From positions 1,240,001 to 1,304,000 of the forward strand of contig BSBN01000242.1 in NCBI GenBank assembly GCA_027924645.1: 64,000 nucleotides of DNA. Reading direction: 5' to 3'. This document shows positions 32,489-44,489 of this stretch, piece after piece. A program made the position numbers and the translations under genes. This DNA comes from Cunninghamia lanceolata. Taxonomy: Eukaryota > Streptophyta > Pinopsida > Cupressales > Cupressaceae. The notes below the pieces were generated by a model that was given only the letters and a program-made list of their open reading frames with translations, made no database searches and had not been told where the DNA came from. Each line of letters begins with the position of its first letter. Position 1 is the stretch's first letter.

Positions 32489-32805
32489 GACATTCACAGA
32501 GGAAAGTTGTCTTTAAACAAGTAAAAATCATCGATGTTAGATGTCAATTGTGTTGGATGGGTGTCCTACCTGTGATCCACAATTTCATTCATGTAATTGT
32601 CATCGTTGTCTTCCACCACCGTCGCATTGAAAGAAAATCACCTTAGAAGATTTCGTATTAACTTTAATGCAATGAATGAAATAACGTATCACTACCTTCT
32701 CACACAAATCCTTATCAAACTCTTATTGTTGGTTGTGATACCATATTAGAGAAATAGAAAAGAAAAACTTTCAACATTAAAAAGCCTCAAACAAGTGATG
32801 CATTC
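32489..32805. repeat. Copy 2 of the ~349-bp tandem repeat
   Basis: Partner of 12008-12325. The spacer CATTCTTATCATGTGTGCCT at 32452 recurs in altered form at 32801 (CATTCTTATTATATGTGTGC), giving the 349-bp period. Confidence 0.65.
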
Positions 32806-35300
32806 TTATTATATGTGTGCCTATTAAGTAGACTTACAAAGGGAAAGCCAAGTTGGTTGTTCCAGAAACAACATACACAAACAAATAAAAATGAAATCTT
32901 AATAATGTATAAATAATCCTCCTAAATTGAGTGATAGTTTAAAACACTAACATGAAGCCTAGGCTAAGTCATTTTACATTAAATCAACTAAAGACAATAC
33001 ATCTAAAATATATCTAACACAGCTCTCTATGGTCAAAACACATTATCGATAAATAGAGGGGAGATTCCTCTCTCTGCTATTAGCAAACAGATTTACAATT
33101 GAAAAGAACTCAACAACATGCTTAACATGCACTACTAACTACATAAAATGGATAGCACCCTAACAAAGATGTGCAAATCAATCTCAAAATTACACTGATA
33201 TAACAAATAAAGACGCAACAAACTCAACACACACAGTTCACCCTGGAGAAACAACTTAGGTTGAAAAACTCCTAGTCTAGAGAGCAAATACCCTCCATTC
33301 CACTATCGAAAGGATTAGTGCAGATGTTCTACAATTCCAACACAACATCCATGAGCTCACACAGTAATTTTCCAGCTCCTAATACACTTGGAACTACTCT
33401 CATCATGAACACACTAGTCGCTCCACACGTGCAACAATCCAAGAATGGTCTACAACCCCCTTACATTAAAAGCCAACCACTTCCCAAATGTGGAAAGGCA
33501 ACTTATGACCTTCCTACAGCCTCCCTATCTCGAAGAAATGGAAAACCAATCAACCAAATAGAAAATCAAACACTCAAACTCTTCATATTACACTCATTGT
33601 TTGCATCAAAATGAGTTTGTCAGTTCCTCCAGTACAAGTTTGTCAGTTGTCAATGATTTTGCCACAACAAACAACATGCTCTCCCTCTGTTACAAGGGGC
33701 AAACTTGCCAAAGTAACCTTTTGATGTCATTTTGAGGTTTGAAACTTTGATCAAAGACTTTTCAAAGATGTATCATTCCATCCCTCCATTTTGAACCTTA
33801 TGACTGACTCCTCTTCAGGTTCCTTTGAGCTTTAATATTTAGATAATTAGATCCTATTTCCACTTTCCCTGGAACAATCCACCCCACAAACAAGCCTCTC
33901 AGAAACTTCATATGGATTACATGGTTCCAATATGGCACGATCAAAGTATCGGCTGCTGATATACATTAAGTGGTTTACTGGGAAGTTAATTAAAGGTTAT
34001 TTCGTTACTTGCATCAGTTTGCACAATGTTATTTTGGATCTCACCATATGTTTAAAGATGGTAGTAACTACTTCATTCTAATCGATACAACAGGGTGGAA
34101 CTGTTACTGTCAGTGTTCGTAAGTAGTATTTGTATACTATTTTTACAGTGAAGTGTCCCATTGCAAGTTTTATGTTGACTCACATTGGCTGTGTATTGAT
34201 AGGAAGGGTGGCTCTCCTAAGCCATGTTATACCTGCTGCTGTTATTTCTTAGCATTTACAGCCATTTTCATTTCTAGAAAGGCTTCGTTATTTATCATGT
34301 CAGTATTTTACTAGTCTTACTTTTGCAACCATCCTAACTTAGATCTAATTTTCTCTTATCCTGTGTTTTGGTTGCCATAAGGATATATTGGTTGTAGGTC
34401 TTTGAAGTTTCTACTAATACAAGAGCACGCTACTATCTATCAATAATCTTCTATGCTAATACTTCTAATCACATCTAATATTACTATCATGACCAATAAT
34501 AATTTGCCATACCATTAATATGCAAAGCCTACCCTCTTTTCATGAATTGATATTTTCACAAGGGTATTGATTTGAAGAATGCCTCGAGGGATTTTCTTGT
34601 AGGGACTCCATAAGGCAGAACAAGAAAAGCACCTTTGAATGGCATGTTAAGGCCGATAGGAAATATGTAAGGGTTTTATAAATTGGTTTATATAGCACAA
34701 ATACAATTATAAACAGCTGCTTATACAAGAACATAGCAGCCACCGCCAACCATTATGAACAAGCTAAGAAATCAGTCCCAGCAGTTCCACGCTCCCTCCT
34801 TGGTGTTTCCGTAATTTCCATTTCTGACTTATCCACTTTGAACAACAGGCCTACTCCATTGTTATTGTATAAAATAATTGAATTCAACAAACTGAAACTC
34901 AAGATAGTGTAAGAAAAGCTAAAATAAAACAAAACATAAGTAATTTTAAAAGATGATGAAGTCCAAGGTGAAAGTTTTGCATTGAGGTTTTCCACCACAT
35001 GCCTTGAGTAGGCCATATGTGAAAGGTCCAATTTAGGAAGGAACGCTATCTTCTGCCATTCAAATCCAACTAATGACAAAATATTAGATATCACACCATC
35101 AACAAACATTCAGTTCTCTTTCAAATTGAATTAAAGGGATAAAAGTGTAATATTTGATTCTTATGACATGTTTATTAGAGATGTTATTTCCAAAGGCTAC
35201 AAACATTAAAATTTTGTTGTCTGCCATCTTCGTAATTGCAGTTTCTGCCATTCTCTTTAACTGTTTTCGTTTATCATTTCTAAAATATATAAGCTGTTAA
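32806..35300. other. Intergenic DNA downstream of the PDH gene
   Basis: AT-rich and without convincing genes. The open frames at 33318-33614 (plus) and 34540-35109 (minus) have no domain, no codon bias I can see and no neighbours that would support them. Confidence 0.5.
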
Positions 35301-35306
35301 TTTATT
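35301..35306 (-). terminator. Poly(A) signal of the PDH gene
   Basis: AATAAA on the minus strand (in GGAATAAATTAAC), 162 bases after the stop codon. This is a plausible 3' UTR length. Confidence 0.5.
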
Positions 35307-35467
35307 CCAAATAGACATCACAACACAATGAAAGCAGAACAATTTCTCCGAATAGATGTAATTGCAAAATGATAGAAGAATTAAATCAGTTAGATACTTT
35401 GAATGGAAGCTCAAAAATAGTTTCTTGATCCTTACGCTCTTGTGCACAGTTAAAAGTGGTTCAGATT

Positions 35468-38400
35468 CTACTGACAAATTTGCTCCACTGCTGATACAAT
35501 TTGGGGTGGCTGCACCACTGTCCATTCCTCTAGTGTGCCTGCATATGGTGTGGGCACATCCTGTGATGACAAGCACATAATGGGTGCATCCAAATAGTCC
35601 CAGAAGTTCTCAATAATTGCAGCCCTGAGACTAGCTCCAATGCCACCGGTTCGCATGCACTCCTCAACAATCAGCACTTTGTGTGTCTTCTTTATTGAAT
35701 TCCCAATAGTATACAGATCAAACGGCTTCAAAGAACGGATATCAATTATTTCTGGATCATAACCTTTATTGACTAGTGTCTTTGCTGCTTGCATAACATG
35801 ATATCTCATCCTAGAGTAAGTAAGAATGGTTACATCTGCACCTGGTCGAACCATTTCTGCTTCTTCCAGACAACAGATGTATTCTTCATCTGGAATCTTC
35901 TCTTTCAAGTTGTAGAGAAGAACATGCTCGAACAAGATAACTGGGTTCTCACTTCTAATTGCTGCTTTCATTAGTCCCTTTGCATTGTACGGTGTTGAGC
36001 AAGCGACCATTTGTAGTCCAGGAACAGACTGAAAGTAAGATTCTAAGCGCTGAGAATGTTCTGCACCTAGCTGCCTCCCTACACCCCCAGGACCTCGTAT
36101 AACTGCAGGAATAGTGAACTGCCCCCCTGAAGTATAATGAAGCATGCCACAGTTATTTGATATTTGATTGTAGGCCAACAATAGGAAACCCATGTTCATT
36201 CCTTCAATTATAGGCCTTAGACCTGTCATGGCAGCCCCAATGGCCATCCCTGTGAAGGAATTTTCTGCTATGGGTGTATCCAGCACTCTCAGATCACCAT
36301 ATTTTGTTGCCATTCCTTTGGTAACCTTGTATGAACCTCCATAGTGACCAACATCTTCTCCAATGACGCAAACTCGAGGGTCTCTCTCCATCTCCTCATC
36401 CAAACCTTCACGGAGAGCCTCAAACAAAAGTAGCTCATGCCTAATCAAGAATACATTTAATCATTAAAAATTAAAATCAAAACCCCTTACAAGAAACAAT
36501 TTACATTCAACCTTCCAGGAAACGAATAACTAACTTTTAAAATGATAGGATGTGTAAATCCTATTTGATATTATAGTCTATGACTCTATGTTATGAAATC
36601 TCAATGTATACCAGAGGAGTCAAGGCAAACAAGAATACATTAAACTCCATAACCAACAATATAAAGTCTGGTTGGACTTGTCATAAAAAAGGAATTTAGA
36701 GCTCACAAAGAATACAATAGAGCTGCTTGACACCTTTAAAACTACTACCAACCAAATGGTCCATATGAACTTATACTGAGTTATATATATTATTGAAAGG
36801 ATTTCTGAACTATATTACTGCTATAGATATATAGTTGGAGTGGTTGCTAAAAGAAAGGGCATAAGTAGATATCACTATCCACAGTGAATCTCTCCTGATA
36901 TTTGTCAAGTCCTCTATGTAAGAAAATAACAGAAACAATTTCCATTGTTGCATAGACACAGACACGGGAACCAGACGATTAACATTAGAAAAGTGGCTGG
37001 GAAATGTTGCCTCCCCAAAATATCACCCTCAAGCTAAACTTTAATAGAGCATTGAGAAGCAAGGCTGGGAAGGCAGAAGATGGTGGCATCATTCATGACA
37101 ATGGAGGCAAGCCATTAGTGTGTTCTACACTATGGGCCTTCAGTATTGTGCCGACAATGTGGCAAAGATAGAGGCCAAGGTCATAGGTCTTAAAATGTTA
37201 GAAAACTTAAAATTAAGAATACGATAATCAAAGAGGATTCTCATTTTCCACATAATCATCAAAGGTTTGAGACCAGGAGGTTACTCTGATGAATTTGTAG
37301 CCTTCATTAAGAGGTGTTTAGTTCTTGGGGATCATATTGACAAAATTATCATTTCATTGCATTAAAAGAAAGACTAAAGTGGCTCATCTCATAGATAATG
37401 GTGAACACAGAAAGGGCTTAGGATTATCCAAGGTATAAGTAAGGAGCTTGGAACAAGTCATCAATCAAGATATATTATAAGCCATAAAAGGATCATTGAA
37501 CAAAGCCTCAAAGTGGTGGCAAGTTCATCTTTGATGATTTCATAGGTGACTCCATGCCCAATGTCTTAGTCATGGCACATCATTTCTTCTCTACATCAAA
37601 AGTTTATTGAGATGCTTGCCCACAGCTCTATTTGTCCTCATTCAAGAGATTGAATTTTGCAACAGCTTTGTTGCCATGGAAGGACTGAGTAAAGAATACG
37701 ATTGTGCAGAGCTGTGAATCATTGAAGAATAAGATTACAAATAAAATATAGATGAATTAGACTGCAAGCTTAGGGGAAGACAGAGAGGCAGAAAATTGCA
37801 GGAAGAAGCAGAGCAAAGAATGAAACTCAAAAGAAAAGTCAACATAGAAACTCGTGAAAGTTGGTTAGAAGCATAGTTCCACAGAGTTTCAGAATGGGAG
37901 GATGCAGGGACAGGGGGACTATGGTCCTAAATTTGGGGACAGCACGGGGGTGGTGAGTGGATGACAGCACAAATATAATATTAAATATAGTACTTGAAAA
38001 ATTAGTAACATTTGCAGGAAGAAGATTGCAAATACATTATCCTCGAATTGTTAGCATTTGAAGATATAAAAATATTTCAGTTACACCAAGATAGACACAA
38101 GTGCCAGCTAATATTTAGTCATTGTTGGATTCAGTTGTAACTCATTTGGAGAAGCTGCTCTATAAACAAGATGAAGTGGATAGGTCAGTGCTAACTCTAA
38201 CCAATGATGTTTTTTCCTGTACCATGAATCATGTTCCTAAAGGTACCTTCCAAGCAGGCACATCAAGCTTGGAATACAGTTCTGGGAGCCTGTACCAGTT
38301 ATCATTTTCTTGGCTTTTTATGGATCGCTTTCTAAAGCTTACTTCCATGGTTTGTTTACATATGTTACCATGTTTTTCTGTCTCTCTCAATCAGACGGCT

Positions 38401-41400
38401 TCTAAGAAGATCAATAAGTATGCATGTTAACTTTATACTGCTTAAAGTCTCTACCAGCCAGGGCATGTGTAATTTGATCTTGGATTAGCCCACAAATTAA
38501 ACTTTGAGCATGGTATCTGGGATTTTGATGTGGCAGGTGTGACAAAGCAAACAGTAATTTAGACATGGTCTATGGGGCAATGATATTTACTGCTATAGAA
38601 GTGAAGGATTTGCTTTTGGAAAAGTTTCAAAGACTCTGCCATGTATGTTCATCTAAATTTTCCTTAGAGAATGGAAATATTTAAATATAAAAGTAAAAAT
38701 CATTGTGTATCAGCTTGATTTGGGCTTAGAAAAGTGACGATCAAACTGCAGAATTTGAAAATGCCGACATCTATCAATGGCATTGCATCCATATCTAAAG
38801 TGTAAGTGGTGGTGATGTTCTTAAAATTGTAAAGCACTAGAGGAATTCATAAAGAAGTTATCGATCTAAATTAACATAACACTTAATGAGTTTCATCACA
38901 GCCATAGAGTACCAAGCATCCTTCTGCCTATTCCAATGTCTTCCAGCAGCAGCTCTATTTGTACTAATGTACATGTATGACACTTGATCAGTTTGTATAA
39001 AAAAGTAGTTCTGTTACACGTGTTTGTGTTCCTCTTATTAGCCAGGCTTGTCATTGAAAAGGCATTATCAGCTAGTGTTAGCTAGTGTTGCCTAACTAAG
39101 ATACTTTACAATAATTTGAAGCCATCCTAGTTTATGGCTACTTTCAAATCCCCAAGGTCCAAACAAGAATGATGCCATAAGAGACTGCCAATTGATTTCT
39201 TATCTCTACAGAAAAGGCCTACCAATACAAGCTACAGGGTAGACATTTAAACAAAACAACACATATTAAAAATTACATCCTGACTAATACAATGTTTGAA
39301 TATGACTTGACCTCTCTGAATGCAAAAAAGGGCGGAGGATTTGGATTATTTTTGGGGCATATTTGCAAGTTACAACAATAAACAAAGCATTGAAAATCAA
39401 AGATAAATTTGCCAGCCGCACCCAGCAAGGCCACGAGCACACTGTATAGATTTTGAACGAATATTTATGCATTGTTATTCTGATGGGAGTATATAAATAA
39501 TAAATATAATGACTAATATGACCGTATAGATATCACCAGGGAACAAGGAGATATCTTCTTTCCTATGTTTTACTGTTGTGGATTATGTGTCGTACAGGTT
39601 ACTTGTAGAATAATTTGCAATGTTAAATCCAACATGTTGACCATAAAATGTATGTTTTGTATAAGGTATATGGATGACAATAAACCACTTCAAATAATTT
39701 TACAGAAGATAAAGGCATGCTGCCAACCTCAGCATTTTGGATGTATATATGTTCTATAGATCTAGAACTATTGGACCTAAATGTATTGCATAAGCACATG
39801 CAACCCATCATTAAATGATGTTTGTTTTTTGAGTCTTTGTATATAAGGGTAGCAGGAAAAAGGTTTGGAATTTGTGTGCATGATAATTACCCTGTACCCA
39901 TTTCAAACTCAAGCTTGTCATTTTTTCATAAGCTTACCAAAGGATGAGATATGATAAGACATTTTAAGTTTCAGAAAAGAGGGAATTATAGCTTACCCAC
40001 TCTTTGATGACGCAGGACTTGCAGCAGTTTCACCCTTTACCTGAAAAAACAGCCTTGTAATCTTAGAAATTAATGCATGTGTCTTCCACTGTCAAGTGCA
40101 GCAATTTTCAGAAAAATCAATCTGAATTCTGCAAGATTAATAATTGACAATAAATGCTATTTACTGAGCTCAGTAAAATTATTAGATTCTACAAAGTTGT
40201 ATATGCTGTGTGTGCATAAGACCAATCATCACATGGATGGTAAGAATACATTATCACAAAAGTAACTAAGGCTTGTTGTTTACAAAGGCTACGGCAATGA
40301 CACTTAAGACTTGCAGGATATTTTGCCGTCAAATTCTAGCAACAAAACTTGACCCTCAACAACTATTAAAAGATTCCTAAATACTTGCAATCAAATTCCA
40401 GATGCCACCCAAAAATTTTGCTATCAGATAGTAGCACCACATTGATTGCCCGTAATATACAACTGACAAAAATAAACCATGATGACAGCATTAAAAGAGT
40501 ACAACAGCTTAAAAGTTAAACCCAATAATAACTTATCACTAAAGAGCAATTTTTTACTATCTCGTTCACAGCCAACAGATGAACTCAATAATATTAAATT
40601 TGAACCTAAAAACAGATGCTGCAACCAGCATAATAAAACAAATGTCTGACACTGACAAACACCAAAAATTTAGCCACCTAATGGTGATGATATTATCACC
40701 ATGTCTAAGATATTATCGCCATGTCTAATACAGCAACAATCAGCTTTGAAATACACCTTTGGACTATTTTCCACATACGACAAACTTATTTGAATACCAT
40801 TCTTCTCTCTCAGGATGGAATGCACTAACTATACTGCCAGAAAATATAAAGAAAGTGAGGGAATAAGGTTCAGAAAGCTAACCGCAACAGCATTAGTAAC
40901 CAACTTGGAAGCTCGATTCACCGAATTAGAAAAATGAGAAACTGATGCATCTAATCTGACACTGATGAAACTTTTCTTTTGCTCTGCAATGCAATGAAAA
41001 CGTAAAATTCTAAGTAACCAAATTATTTCTGAAAGGCATATTCTAATCACAACACAATATAAACTCTCACCCAATCAACCAAACCCATCTTGAACTACTA
41101 TAGTAATCTAATCGCATATAGTTACTACCTTAACAGATCCCTAGTTACCTGTGAGGATAAAGTACACATTGCATTCCCTCTGCAATTAAGAATCAGGATT
41201 GGATGAAAATGTGAGTATTAACATTCCTTAGGCCAAAATGGTCTGTTAGACCTGTCAAAGTGTAACCACTTGTTTAGACAATATTCCTATGAATGCCCAC
41301 TTCAAGACTAAAATTTTACAACTAACTCTCATCAACTCCAGTGTGAAACAGGGCGGTGGAAAAGGCCTAAAGAAGCATGGGAAGAATGTGTGTGTATTTT

Positions 41401-42287
41401 CTGTGTGTATTTTCTGCACTGTCGGGGCAGTGGAATCGGAAAAACACTTTATTATGGAGTGTGAGGCTTTCAAGAACATCAGGTGCAAATATACTAGTAG
41501 TTTGACAGCTCTTTCTTGGCATAAGTTTTTCAGTGAAGAGAACATCCTCACTTTGAACGGGGAAAGGATTGAAGTGCAGAAGACTAAAACAGCAAGGCTG
41601 GTGGTCCCATAGGCTATTCTTAGCCTTGTGGACTTTAAAAGCTATTCATTCATTCATTCATATTATGATATGTACCATCACTTCAAGTAGGTTGTACCAG
41701 TAATACAAACGTAACTTAACAAAACGTAACTTAACAAAACATAAGATCACTTTTATCATCTCCACTGCTGCAAACACAGCATTGAAATGCAGATCCAGAA
41801 TACAAGGAGTGCTATTAAAATTTACCCTAACAAAACAATTATCACTCAAATCCACCCTCCCATAAAATGCATATTCGAAGATCTTCACTACAAAATCAAA
41901 ACCAAAAGTAATCACTCAAATCCAAGATCGCATCGGATGGGAATTTTAGCACGCACATTCTAAACCAACACTAACGATTATCATTCGAATACACCCTTCC
42001 ATAAAATGGGTATTTAAACATTATAAACGCAAAACTATTGAAACTAGATCCAGATTTCAGCGAACTTATAAAAAAAGGATCTAAAATTGGGCCCTTGAAA
42101 ATGACAAGGACGAAACTTTTTATACTTATATTGGATAGAAAAAAACCAGTAAAAATTAAAGCTGTAGATTACCTGACTGAAGCTTCGAGAGCCCAATAAT
42201 CAGCCTTTTCTGTGGAGAAGATGAAGAAAAGGGAGATACCCAGCCTGAGAACCCTCCAAACCCTTGCACTAATGCTGAACTTGCCAT
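35468..42287 (-). CDS. PDH-E1 BETA: Pyruvate dehydrogenase E1 component subunit beta, plastid type
   Basis: With E1 alpha it forms the thiamine-diphosphate-dependent E1 enzyme that decarboxylates pyruvate, supplying acetyl-CoA for fatty acid synthesis in the plastid. I assemble four exons: 42287-42173, 40983-40883, 40040-39997 and 36440-35468. All introns are GT-AG and phases match (1, 0, 2), giving 410 codons plus TAG, close to the ~406 of Arabidopsis plastid E1 beta. Exon 1 starts [10 protein letters not shown] and is Ser-rich, as transit peptides are; exon 2 has QKKSF and LVTNAVA, also like the Arabidopsis protein. Exon 4 holds the whole catalytic part from HELLLFEAL (residue 88): IGEDVG (~113-118, with the Glu contacting the cofactor), [28 protein letters not shown] and the C-terminal transketolase domain ending [16 protein letters not shown]. 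No damage is seen; the gene should be functional. It is the only host gene recognised. Confidence 0.95.
36441..39996 (-). other. Intron 3 of the PDH gene (3.6 kb)
   Basis: Donor GTAAGC (39996-39991) and acceptor TTGATTAG before exon 4. The middle (about 37000-37900) looks like old repeat DNA, with purine-rich sequence and broken coding-like fragments. No domain could be assigned. The frame at 38122-38430 has no support. Confidence 0.7.
40984..42172 (-). other. Intron 1 of the PDH gene
   Basis: Donor GTAATC follows CAGTCAG of exon 1, and the acceptor TTGCATTGCAG precedes exon 2. It contains an oppositely oriented retroelement fragment (41289-41612). Confidence 0.8.
41289..41612 (+). pseudogene. 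Fragment of a non-LTR (LINE-like) retrotransposon C-terminus
   Basis: Open for 107 codons, antisense to the gene inside intron 1. It contains [20 protein letters not shown] followed by AFKNIRCKY. The C-x2-C...H-x4-C pattern and the 'E.H...EC..F..IR..Y' context match the zinc-finger region after RT in LINE-type elements. A short duplication (TGTGTATTTTCTG twice) precedes it. There is no RT around it, so only a fragment was inserted or survives. Moderate confidence. Confidence 0.45.
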
Positions 42288-44489
42288 TTCATATAAAATT
42301 GAAGCCTAAAGCTCTGTAATATTGAAGTGGGTATTATGCAAGTGCTAACTATTCGAGCAACTTCAATGCAAAATTAGAAAAGGGTACTCAAATATTTATG
42401 TATTGTGCTTGTTTAAATTATACTTTATTGGCAAAGCCTTCGGACGGAGGAACAGAGGCTTCTCTTCCTCTGTTTCTCCACGAGGTTTTTTGTTTTTTTT
42501 TATGAACATGCGTTCCAATACAATCAACACAAAACTCAACTCCTTGATTGTATCGAAGTGTTATTTTTTACTTAATTTTCTGCTGGCATTTGCATTGGAT
42601 TTGTTGACAGACATGTGTGACTTTCTCTTGTATAATGTTTGGTTTAAATTTTTGGCCTGTATTCCCATCCACCCCCAACAAACTCTCCTTTGATGGAGGC
42701 TCGCACTCAATGCCACCTTCATTGTGAAAATAAATTCATCTTGTGAAATGCCTACAGGTTGTTAGTTCTTAATTGATATGGAGACCCAAAAAAACTCATG
42801 GACAGTTGTGGGGGAAGCAAGGGTAGGTGAAAGGTTAGTATTGTGTGGAGGTTCCTAAGGTTTGTAAGAAAATATTATTTATTTAAGTCATGATAGTTGT
42901 CTATTGGGGTGGGTAGATTTGTTGAGATAAGTGTTGCTAATTAAAAGATAGCTGAGATGAAGTGAAGCCCATTAAAAGACTTCACTCCAAATTGATGAGG
43001 GCATTGAAATTTAATAATAAATAATTATTCGCATATTTTTATTTTACTTAATTTTTTTTTTGTTGAAGTAGAGGAGAGGAACCCGTACCGGCACACCATA
43101 AGCTCATAAACGGTACATCGGATTTCCATGAAACCTTCAGCATATCTTCATAAGTGGCATAAGAGCTTGAAGCTATTGTTTCAACTTCTGGTTAGTAATG
43201 ATAACTGCGAGATGAGTCATTATGTGCACATAGGTCCTTAAGTGGTCATTTCAAAGTATTGACCAAAACCTGTGCATAGACGCCCCAGTGATCGTGCGCT
43301 ATGAGCACCAAAAAAGTTTCACAATTCCTCCAATTATTATTCTTGTATGTCTATATATGTATTTAAACTTGAAAATAAAATTTTTATTATTTCACCTAAA
43401 TAATTTAAAATACCATAATAAAATTTCCCAAGGCCACGTTATTGTTTTGTGTTGGCACAGACCACACTCCACAAAAATGTTAGTTTATATTATTTGAGGC
43501 CCTCCTAAGTAATGCCTTATGTGCCCATTCTTAACCTAATTTTTAACCCTAATCATTTTTTACATTGGGTCTTTGCTTCCTTCATGGTTGTTGTTGCGTT
43601 CATCATTCCAGAAGGTCGCTAGATCCTCTCCGCTTGAGCTCAAGAATTGACATTGGCGAGCTATCAAACTTGCAGGTAACGACTTGTCTCCCTTTTTTCG
43701 TCTTCCAATCAAGTATGAGGTCCATCATTCGATTTGTGATTATTTTATTTCGCATTTGTTGGTTTCATCATTCGACCGTGTGGTCGAACCATCTCCACTC
43801 AAGCAGGTGTTTGTTTCATCATTCATGTAGCTAGATTTTATTTTGCCTTTGTTTGTTTCATCATTTCAAATTTCGAGTGACCTCCTTCGCAACTATTTAG
43901 GCAATCATTGTTCTCCAACTTGCAGGTAATGATTTTGCACTGCCAATAGTATTTGGAATGATGGGATTTTTTGTCTGAACCCTCTCCACTCACGCGCAGG
44001 CATTGACATGTACATTTGTAAAAATTTATGTTTAATTATTTTATTAAGGGTTTCAGACTCATTTATGGTTCAGGGTTACATTTATAAATATATATATTCA
44101 GGGTTTGATATATATATATATATATGGGTTTCATTAAATTTGAGTTATACAACTCCAACTAATTGTAGAGTGCATTTTCTTGCAATAATCTCTTCTTTCT
44201 CCTATAATGAAACTCTTCAAGGTTATACAATCATATATAGCTAAGAGATTTATTTCAATTCAATAGTTTATGTTAACAATTTTTGATATATTTAAGGTCT
44301 TCTACACTAGTTCTACACACCCATGTTATGCTAAATGTATTTGAGGTCTTTTACACCAGTGTGCCATTAGAAATGAATGAATGTGTGTATTCAACTATGC
44401 ATATGTCTTTACACAACTTGAGATATACATCTATTTTAGTCTTATCAAATGCATATTTTTCATATTTCTATACTATTGTACGTAGGTAG
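42288..44489. other. PDH promoter region and intergenic DNA
   Basis: The 5' UTR and promoter of the minus-strand PDH gene should lie in about 42288-42500. An AT-rich ACATAAATATT at 42392-42402 (minus strand) is a weak TATA candidate. Beyond that no gene is seen. GTTTCATCATTC recurs three times at 43765-43865, ACTTGCAGGTAAYGA twice (43669, 43919), and there is a short (TA)n run at 44109-44124. Confidence 0.4.

Noticed and set aside
34540..35109. Minus-strand frames downstream of the PDH gene
   Set aside because: No domain, no splice or promoter context, ordinary AT-rich sequence.
35362..35974. Plus-strand frames opposite the PDH exon 4
   Set aside because: They are shadows of a strongly conserved minus-strand coding exon.
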